From: Flavobacterium sp. | Lineage (GTDB): Bacteria > Bacteroidota > Bacteroidia > Flavobacteriales > Flavobacteriaceae | Direction: 5' to 3' | DNA: 64,000 bases | Assembly (NCBI RefSeq): GCF_017744675.1 | Contig: NZ_JAGIAV010000006.1 | Coordinates: 392,763-456,762 of the forward strand | Shown here: piece by piece, positions 53,445 through 61,206 of the stretch | Layout of the letters: each line of letters opens with the position of its first letter | Numbering within the stretch: position 1 is the first letter of the stretch | Notes under the pieces: model-generated | Databases searched by the model: none | What the model saw: only the letters and a program-made list of their open reading frames with translations | Told to the model about the DNA's origin: nothing | Program-made: the position numbers and the translations under genes

Positions 53445-53478
53445 GCCAGATGTCCGTTTGTTAAACAAACGATCTGGC
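53445..53478. other. Candidate origin of transfer (oriT)
   Basis: GCCAGAT (53445-53451) and ATCTGGC (53472-53478) flank an inner stem CGTTTGTT/AACAAACG, giving a 15-bp stem with a 3-nt bulge (GTC) and one unpaired A. It is non-coding and 74 bp upstream of the relaxosome gene, the expected place for oriT in such elements. The nick site is not known. The remainder of 53250-53551 shows no gene. Confidence 0.45.
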
Positions 53479-53551
53479 TGCCCTTTGGCTCGGAACTCGC
53501 AGGCAGTGAAACTCAAAGGAGGATTGTTTGAAAAAAGGAAAAGGAAAAAAG

Positions 53552-53941
53552 ATGGGAAAAGAGATTTTAAACAGGACGCGCATTGCGGCGGTGCGCTTTA
53601 CCGCCGCCGAATATGCGGCATTGGAAAGAAGGTTCAAGACAACCACATGCAGGCAGATGAGCGAATACCTCAGAAGCTGCCTTCTGAACAGGCCCGTGAC
53701 GGTAAAGAACAGGGATGCCTCTCTGGATGAATTCATGCTCGAGTTCATCCGCCTGAGAAAAGAGCTTGCCGCAATAGGAAACAATTTCAACCAGAGCGTT
53801 AGAAGGCTCCATACCCTGCAGCATAATGCCGAGTTCAGGCAGTGGATTTCAGAGACCGAATCGCAGCGGGAAAGGGTGCTTGCTGAGGTGTCGGAAATTG
53901 TGAAGATGACCCAAAAAATAACCCGAAAATGGTTGCAGTGA
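53552..53941 (+). CDS. Relaxosome accessory (mobilisation) protein
   Basis: The 129-residue basic protein starts at the ATG 53552, preceded by purine-rich AAAGGAAAAGGAAAAAAG; an upstream TTG at 53528 is a weaker option. TRIAAVRFTAAEYAALERRF is a ribbon-helix-helix-type DNA-binding region, and LRKELAAIGNNFNQSVRRLH is the bacterial mobilisation (MobC/BfmA-like) helix. It would bind oriT and help the relaxase nick. It overlaps the relaxase gene by 13 bp. Confidence 0.88.
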   Translation: MGKEILNRTRIAAVRFTAAEYAALERRFKTTTCRQMSEYLRSCLLNRPVTVKNRDASLDEFMLEFIRLRKELAAIGNNFNQSVRRLHTLQHNAEFRQWISETESQRERVLAEVSEIVKMTQKITRKWLQ

Positions 53942-55203
53942 TAAAGACGGGGCATTCGGTGCAGAGCATTTTCTGGTATAATGAAAACAAGGTGAAGCAG
54001 GGCGCGGCCGAGTGCATCGGGGAAGGCAACTATCCATTGGCAGCCCAGGAGCTTACTGCTGCAATGAAACTCAACCGCCTTTTGCATCAGAACGCGCTCA
54101 ACGGCAACGTGAAAAGAAACAGCGTGCACATCTCTTTGAACTTTCACCCTTCGGAGAATTATTCCAAAGAAAAGCTCATGAAAATAGCCGATGCCTATAT
54201 GGAAAAGATAGGCTTCGGGGAGCAGCCTTATCTGGTTTATCGGCACGATGATGCAGGGCATCCGCATATCCATCTGGTGTCGATAAAAGTCAGGGAGGAC
54301 GGAAGCAGAATCGATATGCAGAACATTGGCAGAAACCAGTCCGAGAAAGCCAGAAAAGAGATTGAAAAACAGTTTAATCTGGTGAGGGCTGAAGGGAGGA
54401 AATCGCAGGAGGCTCTGGTAAAACCCGTTGCCGTTTCTAAAGTTTCCTACGGCAGGACAGAGTCCAAAAAAGCCATGGGCGGAGTGCTGCAGTCCGTGCT
54501 ATTGAGCTACAAGTACAGTTCGCTGGCAGAGCTTAATGCGGTGCTGCAGCTCTACAATATTAAAGCGGACAGAGGAAGGGAAGATTCGAGGATTTTTAAG
54601 TCCGGCGGGCTGGTGTACCGGATATTGGATAAGGGCGGAAAAGCGGTAGGAGTTCCAATTAAAGCGAGCGATTTTTCCATCAAACCCACGCTTGCTTTTT
54701 TAGAGGGCAGGTTTGCTTTGAATAATGCCGAAAAGGCCTTTGAAAAGAAGAGGATCCGAAATGCAGTGGACACCGCTTTTTTGCACAAAGATATGGATAT
54801 GGAAAGGCTTGCCGCATTGCTTGGAAAAGAAGGGATTCATGCCGTTTTGAGAAAGAGCGATGCGGGGCAGCTATACGGAATCACCTACGTGGACCATGTG
54901 GCAAGATGCGTTTTAAACGGGAGCGATCTGGGAAAAAGATACAGCGCCAAAGGCATGCTGGAACGCTGCGGGCAAGGTGCTGCAGCCAGCGATAGTGGAG
55001 CTGCTGGAACAGTTTTGAAAAAGGAGCATAAAGAGCAAAGAGACGCCGCTTTTGAGGAGATTCCAAAAGGCAATTCAGAAGGCATTTCTGCTAGTGGACT
55101 TGAGGGCCTTTTCAGACCGGAGCGGCAGGCGGATTATGTTCCTGCGGGACTGAAGAGAAGACGGCGAAAAGGAAAAAGGAAAGGGCATTCAGATCTGAGA
55201 TAG
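53929..55203 (+). CDS. Relaxase (HUH mobilisation nuclease)
   Basis: The 424-residue protein has the relaxase domain in its first 160 residues: NSVHISLNFHPSE, YLVYRHDDAGHPHIHLVSIK with the metal-binding His triad (H106, H113 and H115 are the best candidates), and an N-terminal Tyr (Y18) that may be the nicking residue. The C-terminal part (about 180-420) is lysine/arginine rich with no recognised domain and ends in a basic tail. It cuts oriT and carries the strand into the recipient. In Bacteroidota nomenclature it corresponds to MobB. It is coupled to the accessory gene upstream. Confidence 0.93.
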   Translation: MVAVIKTGHSVQSIFWYNENKVKQGAAECIGEGNYPLAAQELTAAMKLNRLLHQNALNGNVKRNSVHISLNFHPSENYSKEKLMKIADAYMEKIGFGEQPYLVYRHDDAGHPHIHLVSIKVREDGSRIDMQNIGRNQSEKARKEIEKQFNLVRAEGRKSQEALVKPVAVSKVSYGRTESKKAMGGVLQSVLLSYKYSSLAELNAVLQLYNIKADRGREDSRIFKSGGLVYRILDKGGKAVGVPIKASDFSIKPTLAFLEGRFALNNAEKAFEKKRIRNAVDTAFLHKDMDMERLAALLGKEGIHAVLRKSDAGQLYGITYVDHVARCVLNGSDLGKRYSAKGMLERCGQGAAASDSGAAGTVLKKEHKEQRDAAFEEIPKGNSEGISASGLEGLFRPERQADYVPAGLKRRRRKGKRKGHSDLR

Positions 55204-55228
55204 AGATGAAGCGAAACATTAAAATAAT

Positions 55229-57214
55229 ATGGGCATGCAGACGGGAGAAAATGAACAGGCGCTCAGAAAAATAGTGGACATGACAAGGCTCATCAGCATC
55301 GTGCTGCTTTTGGGGCATTTCTACTATTATTGCTATGGAGCTTTTAAATTGTGGCATCTCACGGGAGGTTTTGGAGATAAGATTCTGGAAGCGGCCTGCC
55401 GCACGGGACTCTTCGGAAATTTCCATATTTCCAAGATCGCCGCGCTGTGTTTTCTGCTGATCTCGCTCTTGGGGGCAAAGGGAAGGAAAAACGAGAAGAT
55501 GCATTTTAAGAATGCTTTTTATAAGCTGTTTTTTGGAATGGGACTCTATTTTTTAAGCGGATTTTTTCTGCTGTTTGCAGATGAGGCTTATGCAGCAGTG
55601 CTTTACATGCTCCTTGCATCTGCGGGATTTCTCTTGGCGCTTTCGGGAGGCACCATGCTTTCGCGGGTGATTAAAGGCAGGCTTGCTTTGGGGGATATTT
55701 TTAACCGGGAAAATGAGACCTTTCCCCAAGAAGAACGGCTTTTGGAGAACGAGTATTCAATTAATCTTCCCGCCCGCTATTATCTTAAAGACAGGCAGCG
55801 CTCAAGCTGGATCAACATCATCAATCCCTTCCGCGGGCTGATGGTTCTTGGAACGCCCGGATCTGGCAAATCCTACTTTGTGATCCGCCATGTGATCACC
55901 CAACATATTGCCAAAGGCTTCAGCATGTTTGTCTATGACTTCAAGTACGACGACCTTTCCAAAATTGTTTACAATGCCTTTGAAAAGCATAAGCATGCGT
56001 ATGGGGTGATGCCCACATGCTATTTCATAAATTTTGACAATATCATGCACCGGTGCAATCCCTTGGATCCGCAGAGCATGCAAGATATTACCGACGCTTC
56101 TGAGTCCGCAAGGACTATTTTAATGGGGCTCAACCGGGAATGGATAAAGCGCCAGGGGGATTTTTTTGTGGAGTCGCCGATCAATTTCCTGTCGGCCGTG
56201 ATCTGGTATCTCAGAAGATACAATGGCGGGGAGTTCTGCACGCTTCCCCATGTGATCGAACTCATGCAGATTGATTATGACACGCTCTTTACGCTGCTGC
56301 GGACAGAAACTGAAATCGAGGCGCTGATCAACCCTTTTGTCAATGCCTATCTCAACGATGCGATGGACCAGCTCGAGGGGCAGATCGCTTCGGCCAAAAT
56401 TGCCCTGGCAAGGCTTTCCTCACCCCAGCTGTACTATGTGCTTTCGGGAAATGATTTTACCCTTGACATCAATAATCCCCTAGAGCCCAAGATTGTCTGC
56501 ATGGGCAACAATCCGCAGAAGATTCAGATCTATGGGGCGGTTTTGTCGCTTTATGTGAACCGGCTCATCAAGCTGGTCAACAAAAAGGGCAAGCTCAAAT
56601 CGAGCCTGATTTTTGATGAGTTTCCTACCCTCTATCTCAATAATATGGACAGTCTGATAGCCACAGCCAGAAGCAACAGAGTCAGCACCTGTCTGGGAAT
56701 TCAGGACTTCAGCCAGCTGCGCAAGGATTACGGACGCGAGCAGGCCGACGTGATTTTCAATATCACGGGAAACATTATCTCAGGGCAGGTCACCGGCGAT
56801 ACGGCCAAACAGCTCTCCGAACGTTTCGGCAAGATCATGCAGGATAGGCAGAGCATCTCGATTAATAGCGCGGACACTTCCGTAAACCGTTCCAGACAAT
56901 TGGAATCGGCCGTGCCCCCTTCCAAGATTGCATCTCTAAGTTCAGGGGAATTTGTCGGGATGGTGGCCGATAACCCAGACTGCAGGATTGGGCTGAAAAC
57001 TTTCCATTCAGAGATTGTAAACGACCATGGGGCTCTACGAAAAGAGGAAGAAAGTTACAAAGAAATTCCTGCTGTCAGAAAGCTCGATAACGGGATGATC
57101 CAGCAGAACTTTGGCCAGATTAAGCAGGAGGTGCAGGAGATCATTCAGACCGAAATGGAAAGGCTATTGAATGATCCTTCGCTGGCGCATCTTATCGTTG
57201 CAAAGGGGAAGTGA
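55229..57214 (+). CDS. Type IV coupling protein (TraG/VirD4 type, MobC-like)
   Basis: The 661-residue ATPase has N-terminal membrane helices (LISIVLLLGHFYYYCYGAF and two further pairs up to about residue 145), Walker A GTPGSGKSYFVIRH (G208-S215) and Walker B SSLIFDEFPTLYL, followed by ATARSNRVSTCLGIQDFSQL typical of VirD4/TraG proteins. It links the relaxase-DNA complex to a type IV secretion channel at the inner membrane. It starts 25 bp after the relaxase gene, completing a mob operon. No secretion-channel genes follow in the window. Confidence 0.94.
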   Translation: MGMQTGENEQALRKIVDMTRLISIVLLLGHFYYYCYGAFKLWHLTGGFGDKILEAACRTGLFGNFHISKIAALCFLLISLLGAKGRKNEKMHFKNAFYKLFFGMGLYFLSGFFLLFADEAYAAVLYMLLASAGFLLALSGGTMLSRVIKGRLALGDIFNRENETFPQEERLLENEYSINLPARYYLKDRQRSSWINIINPFRGLMVLGTPGSGKSYFVIRHVITQHIAKGFSMFVYDFKYDDLSKIVYNAFEKHKHAYGVMPTCYFINFDNIMHRCNPLDPQSMQDITDASESARTILMGLNREWIKRQGDFFVESPINFLSAVIWYLRRYNGGEFCTLPHVIELMQIDYDTLFTLLRTETEIEALINPFVNAYLNDAMDQLEGQIASAKIALARLSSPQLYYVLSGNDFTLDINNPLEPKIVCMGNNPQKIQIYGAVLSLYVNRLIKLVNKKGKLKSSLIFDEFPTLYLNNMDSLIATARSNRVSTCLGIQDFSQLRKDYGREQADVIFNITGNIISGQVTGDTAKQLSERFGKIMQDRQSISINSADTSVNRSRQLESAVPPSKIASLSSGEFVGMVADNPDCRIGLKTFHSEIVNDHGALRKEEESYKEIPAVRKLDNGMIQQNFGQIKQEVQEIIQTEMERLLNDPSLAHLIVAKGK

Positions 57215-57271
57215 GTTTTGCCTCCTCATGGATAAGGTTTGGCGAAGGCTGCGCTTACATGTTACAGGAAA

Positions 57272-58210
57272 TCAGGTGAAATGCAGGGTTTTTAAAAACT
57301 GGAGTATTTCATTTCTCATCACCGAAACGCCAGGCTGCTCATAGGGGGCATGGCCGCAGTTATCAAGGATGACCATTTTTTTTTGGCAGTTTAGCCTATT
57401 GTAGAACGGTCTGCTGGTTTCCCATGCGGTCCAGGCATCTTTGGCAGGCTGCAAAAAAAGCAGGGGGGCGGCGCTAAATTCTTCCGGTTCGATGGCAGGG
57501 GTGAAATCCATAAAGGTCCTCAGAAAGCGCAGCTTAATTTTGCTGCCTCCAGCGAGGGGATCTTCAGCAAAAACTTTTGAGAATTGGCTGTCATTGGTGA
57601 TGCGCTCCATTTTGCAGAGCCATTTTATAGGCACAGAAAGTGAATCCGTAAGCTCTTTGAAAATTCTAAGTAAAGGCATGCCCAGCCTGCTCTGCCATGC
57701 ATATTTTGCCAGGTCGTCTCTCACAGGCTGCAGTCTTGGATCGGCCAAGGTGGTGGCGATGATGCCTTTTACTTTTTTGTTTTTTGCTGCAGCCTGATAA
57801 GCCAGCATGCCGCCCATACTGAGCCCGAACAATACTATGGGCCTGGGGTCTTTAAGCAGCTCCTCATCTATAAGGTCGGAGATGCAGTCCACCCATTGGG
57901 AATATTCGAAATTGCTCTTTTGCTGATTTGCGGTTAAGCCATAGCCCGGAAGATCAGGCGCTATGTACTCATAGCCATGGCTGTTTAAGAAGTTCCCAAA
58001 TAGTCCGATTATGCGGCCGTTGCCGCCCGCACCATGCAGGATGATGATTTTTACCGCAGCTTCTCCATTGCGCATCGCATCCAAATGGATATTGAAGTGT
58101 CTCCACTGCCAGTATTCTTCTTGGGGCAGCCTGCTGTCTTTGTATTGCAATTCTTCAGGCAGAAAAGCGCTGTATTTTTTCCAATAGGAGGTATTGCGGT
58201 AATAATCCAT
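57272..58210 (-). CDS. Alpha/beta-fold hydrolase
   Basis: The 312-residue protein has no signal peptide and shows the fold motifs IILHGAGGNGR (oxyanion loop), IAPDLPGYGLT and GLSMGG with nucleophile Ser131. An Asp in QPAKDAWTAW and His in NCGHAPYEQPG complete a triad. It is an esterase, lipase or lyase-type enzyme of the cytosol; the substrate is unknown. It is transcribed toward the coupling-protein gene from the other strand and shares the higher-GC codon use of the element, so it may be cargo. Confidence 0.9.
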   Translation of the reverse strand: MDYYRNTSYWKKYSAFLPEELQYKDSRLPQEEYWQWRHFNIHLDAMRNGEAAVKIIILHGAGGNGRIIGLFGNFLNSHGYEYIAPDLPGYGLTANQQKSNFEYSQWVDCISDLIDEELLKDPRPIVLFGLSMGGMLAYQAAAKNKKVKGIIATTLADPRLQPVRDDLAKYAWQSRLGMPLLRIFKELTDSLSVPIKWLCKMERITNDSQFSKVFAEDPLAGGSKIKLRFLRTFMDFTPAIEPEEFSAAPLLFLQPAKDAWTAWETSRPFYNRLNCQKKMVILDNCGHAPYEQPGVSVMRNEILQFLKTLHFT

Positions 58211-58518
58211 TTAAGCGGTTTTTTTGGAAGGGTAAAGGTATTGAGAAAAATAATCCCGCAAAAAGTTAAGGATTATCGCTATGAATAGAAATGAAAAAGA
58301 TTTTTTTAACTTTTTCAGAATCCTCCGGCGCTTCGTTCAAGAAAATTTAACAAGGAAACACCCTGTGAAGGAAGATGGGAATGTCTGAAATAAATAGAAT
58401 ATTTCAATTTTAGCCCTATATTCGTTTGTGCATTTCAAGCAGCAGTTAAACAGCCGTCAGAAATGACAAGGGAGGAATCCATAAAAGAGTACTGTTAGAA
58501 TCAATAGAATGCAAAATA
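58211..58518. other. Gap without recognisable feature
   Basis: This 308-bp region lies between the hydrolase start and the AraC-type stop, both on the minus strand. I see no gene, terminator hairpin or promoter that I can support. Confidence 0.4.
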
Positions 58519-60033
58519 TCAGGCATTAGTTCCATTTTCCAGATCTTTTATAAAATCAACAGGCGAGTGCCCCGTGATTTTTTTGAATGTAGTGGTAAAC
58601 CTGCTGTGCGATGAAAAACCGCAGAGCTCAGCAAGATAGCTGATTTTGTATTTTAAAAAGCTTGGATCGTTACGTAAACGTTCCACTATGTAATTGATTC
58701 TTAATTCATTGATATATCCTGCGAAATCTTTTTCAGTATTTTTATTGATCACATAGGACAGATAGCGGTGATTAATGCCTAGTTCTGCGGCTAGAGTGGT
58801 TAAAGAAATTTCACTGTTAAGGTAAAAATGCGATGCCTCAGATTCCTTCAAACTGTTCAGGATGCTGTTTTCGGTCGCCTCCGACATATATTCTTTTGCA
58901 CCCTCTTTTTTAGCCGCTTTACTTTTGGTGATGCTTCTTGCGAAATTTTTGAAATCCTGTTTTCTTCTGTAGCTGAAAAAAGCAATCGTAATCAGAACAA
59001 TTAAAATAAAAGCAGCCGTTATGATCATCGTGCTTTTTTTGTACTGGGTCTGGCTTTTGACTTGATTTTTATGAAGAGTCTTAATCAGATCATCTGCAAT
59101 GGCTTTCCTGCTCTGTTCTTCATCCTTATGAAGTTTCAGATTCAATTCATTATAGGCGATGTATTTCTTATTGTTATTTTTTTTGTAAAAATCCATCAAA
59201 GAGCTATACACTTCCTGTTTCAAGATGAAAAAATTCGACTGGCCTGCAATGCGTTCCGCTTTATTATAGTGCAAAAGGGCTTGCGTAGGATCGGCTTTTT
59301 CAACATACACATTTCCCAATCCATTTAAAATAAAACCTTTAAGAGGGCTTGCGGAAGACTGTGATGCTTCAAGTTCGCTTTTTGCCCTATTATAATAAAA
59401 GAGTGCCGAATCGGCATTCTTTAAAGAAAGATAATTTTTAGCGATAAGCTCATCGTTTACTGCAGTTTGGAAATTTAAGTCAATGGAAGGACCGGCTTTT
59501 TTAAAGAGTATATTTCCATTTTTCAGCTGTTTAATCGCTTTAGGATAGCGCGAAGAGTTCATTTCATAATAAGCGATTTCCTGTGAAAGATTTCCCAAGA
59601 ATTTATACATCTCAGCCTTGTCTTTAATCTTTTTGCTTGCCTGAACCGCTTTGTTAAGATACACTTTTCCTAAGCTGTAAATCTCGTATTCTCGATGAAG
59701 AGTAGATAGAAAGCCATTGATTCTAGCCAATTGGGTATAATTCAAATCAGCATTTGCGATGCTGTCTGCTTGTTTGAGGACTGAAACAGCTTCAGTACGC
59801 AAGCCGTATTGGCGCAAAAGAGTTGCCCTTAACATGTTGGCTTTAATGCGCTCAGTATTATTTTGGGCAATTTTATATAAATAAGCAGTATTGCTCAGGG
59901 CCTTTTTAGGATTGGAGCTTAAGAGAACTCTGGAGGTTTCGTCAAAAACTTTATCGTACTCTGAATTTTGGGAGTAACTGCAGGTGCTAAAAATAAAAAC
60001 GCAAAGGAATAGTAAAAATGATCTAAAGTGCAT
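58519..60033 (-). CDS. Membrane TPR-AraC-type transcriptional regulator
   Basis: The 504-residue protein has an N-terminal signal or anchor (RSFLLFLCVFIFSTCSYSQ), a periplasmic helical array of TPR type (about 25-325, e.g. LNYTQLARINGFLSTLHREY), one transmembrane helix (STMIITAAFILIVLITIAFF, about 334-353) and a cytosolic AraC DNA-binding domain: ISLTTLAAELGINHRYLSYV and AELCGFSSHSRFTTTFKKI followed by TGHSPVDFI. It could sense an extracytoplasmic signal and act directly on DNA, like other one-component membrane regulators of Bacteroidota. It is divergent from the surface-protein genes at 60500 and 61207, which are plausible targets. Confidence 0.92.
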   Translation of the reverse strand: MHFRSFLLFLCVFIFSTCSYSQNSEYDKVFDETSRVLLSSNPKKALSNTAYLYKIAQNNTERIKANMLRATLLRQYGLRTEAVSVLKQADSIANADLNYTQLARINGFLSTLHREYEIYSLGKVYLNKAVQASKKIKDKAEMYKFLGNLSQEIAYYEMNSSRYPKAIKQLKNGNILFKKAGPSIDLNFQTAVNDELIAKNYLSLKNADSALFYYNRAKSELEASQSSASPLKGFILNGLGNVYVEKADPTQALLHYNKAERIAGQSNFFILKQEVYSSLMDFYKKNNNKKYIAYNELNLKLHKDEEQSRKAIADDLIKTLHKNQVKSQTQYKKSTMIITAAFILIVLITIAFFSYRRKQDFKNFARSITKSKAAKKEGAKEYMSEATENSILNSLKESEASHFYLNSEISLTTLAAELGINHRYLSYVINKNTEKDFAGYINELRINYIVERLRNDPSFLKYKISYLAELCGFSSHSRFTTTFKKITGHSPVDFIKDLENGTNA

Positions 60034-60499
60034 ATAATTAATTAAAGGGTAATAAGCTGATAGTGGCTTGGGATAAGATAGCCTGTTTTTGGTGATGCAA
60101 TATTACAAAATAAAACGGCAGAGAAAACAAGTAGTAATACTGTAATTATTCTCAAAATCCTTTCCTGAGAATATTCTTTTTTGAGGTTAAATATGTGCGA
60201 ATGATGTTTTTTTTTGGGAGAATCGGCATTTCAAAGAAGCCGATTTTACATCTATTCCAAACTTTATCTCACCAGTAAGAGTACGAATATTCAGTTATAT
60301 CCTTTCCCCCTCTCTGGGGGAATTGCTCCGAATGTGTATTTGGTAATGGTCTGTTTTTTAGTTGGTTATTTGAAATGTGAGAAAAAAAAGCTTTCGTTTT
60401 TGCGCTATAATGAAAGCATACCAGTTTTTAACGCTTGTTCTTAATGGTATTTTCGCGGCCTATTAGCAAATAGCTTAATTAACTAAACTTTTTACAATC
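60034..60499. other. Divergent intergenic region, AT-rich
   Basis: This 466-bp gap separates the AraC-type gene from the 60500 gene and must contain both promoters. I could not find an exact TTG/TAnnTTTG pair. A 76-codon frame at 60214-60444 has no protein-like features. No repeat or hairpin stands out. Confidence 0.35.
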
Positions 60500-61192
60500 A
60501 TGACTAATTTCCTGACATCTTTCAAAAAAGAAAAAATGTTAATCTGCCTGCTGCTCTACTGTTTGTTTTACACGCATAGGTCGACAGCTCAAAACGATTA
60601 CAGCAATTCTCATCAGCAATTCTATAAGACAATTTCTTTTGGTGAAAAAATTGATTTTGGAGACATTGATGAATCTGCAGCCTGGACGATCACTAATGCC
60701 AAGAAAAATATTTACCTCACTTTGAGAGGCAGCGAAATTAATACGTATGAATTTTCCGAACCGGGAGAATATGATATTAATTTTCGTGAAACCATACAGC
60801 ATGACGCAGAGTGCAGCCATGCCGTACTGCCTGAGAACTTTCGCATAAAGGCTGAGTCTGTTAAAATGGCCTTTGATTTTTCAAAAATTTCATTTTCTGA
60901 GAAGGTAGTGAGAGGAAAAAGCTATTCAGATCTGATTGTTGCAGTTCCTGTAAAAATTTCTATAAAAGAAAATACGGCCGCTAAATTGCCAGCGCCAGGC
61001 TTGTCCATTGCTGGAATTGGAGTATCAATGAAAGCTGAACCTTTAGAGAAGGAAATCATTTTAAGCAATACTACCCAATTGTTGAAATACAAAATAACAG
61101 GAACAGCGGATAGGGAAACGTATCTGATGTTTGATTTTTATGATTTCAACAATCAGGCGCAGACGTATAATCTTCCTCAGATAGTAAAATAA
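60500..61192 (+). CDS. Secreted hypothetical protein
   Basis: The 230-residue product has a Sec signal (LICLLLYCLFYTHRSTAQ) and a beta-rich body (ISFGEKIDFGDIDESAAWTI, EPGEYDINFRETI, IILSNTTQLLKYKITG). I do not recognise a family. It is 14 bp upstream of the giant surface-protein gene and probably co-transcribed, so it may be an accessory or partner of that protein. A His/Cys-containing loop (HDAECSHAVLP) is the only distinctive spot. Confidence 0.8.
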   Translation: MTNFLTSFKKEKMLICLLLYCLFYTHRSTAQNDYSNSHQQFYKTISFGEKIDFGDIDESAAWTITNAKKNIYLTLRGSEINTYEFSEPGEYDINFRETIQHDAECSHAVLPENFRIKAESVKMAFDFSKISFSEKVVRGKSYSDLIVAVPVKISIKENTAAKLPAPGLSIAGIGVSMKAEPLEKEIILSNTTQLLKYKITGTADRETYLMFDFYDFNNQAQTYNLPQIVK

Positions 61193-61206
61193 CAAAACGA
61201 TCAAGT

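Larger units (their letters stand above)
49344..57214. mobile_element. Mobilisable/conjugative element segment with tyrosine recombinase and mob genes
   Basis: The segment groups an excisionase-type protein, tyrosine recombinase, RadC-like protein, relaxosome protein, relaxase and coupling ATPase, the usual core of Bacteroidota integrative elements. From about 51.4 kb GC content and codon choice are clearly higher than in the flanking core genes. No type IV secretion (tra) genes are visible, so it is either an IME relying on a helper or an ICE whose tra genes lie past 64 kb. Coordinates give the gene span, not mapped ends; no attL/attR pair could be identified. Confidence 0.75.

Noticed and set aside
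53461..54273. Long minus-strand open frame (270 codons) across the mob genes
   Set aside because: It is antisense to the relaxosome and relaxase genes, which have clear motifs, and its Cys/Ser/Phe-rich translation has no protein-like features. It is a by-product of the GC-rich codons there.
60214..60444. 76-codon frame in the divergent region
   Set aside because: No signal, family motif or ribosome site; most of it reads through AT-rich promoter-type DNA.
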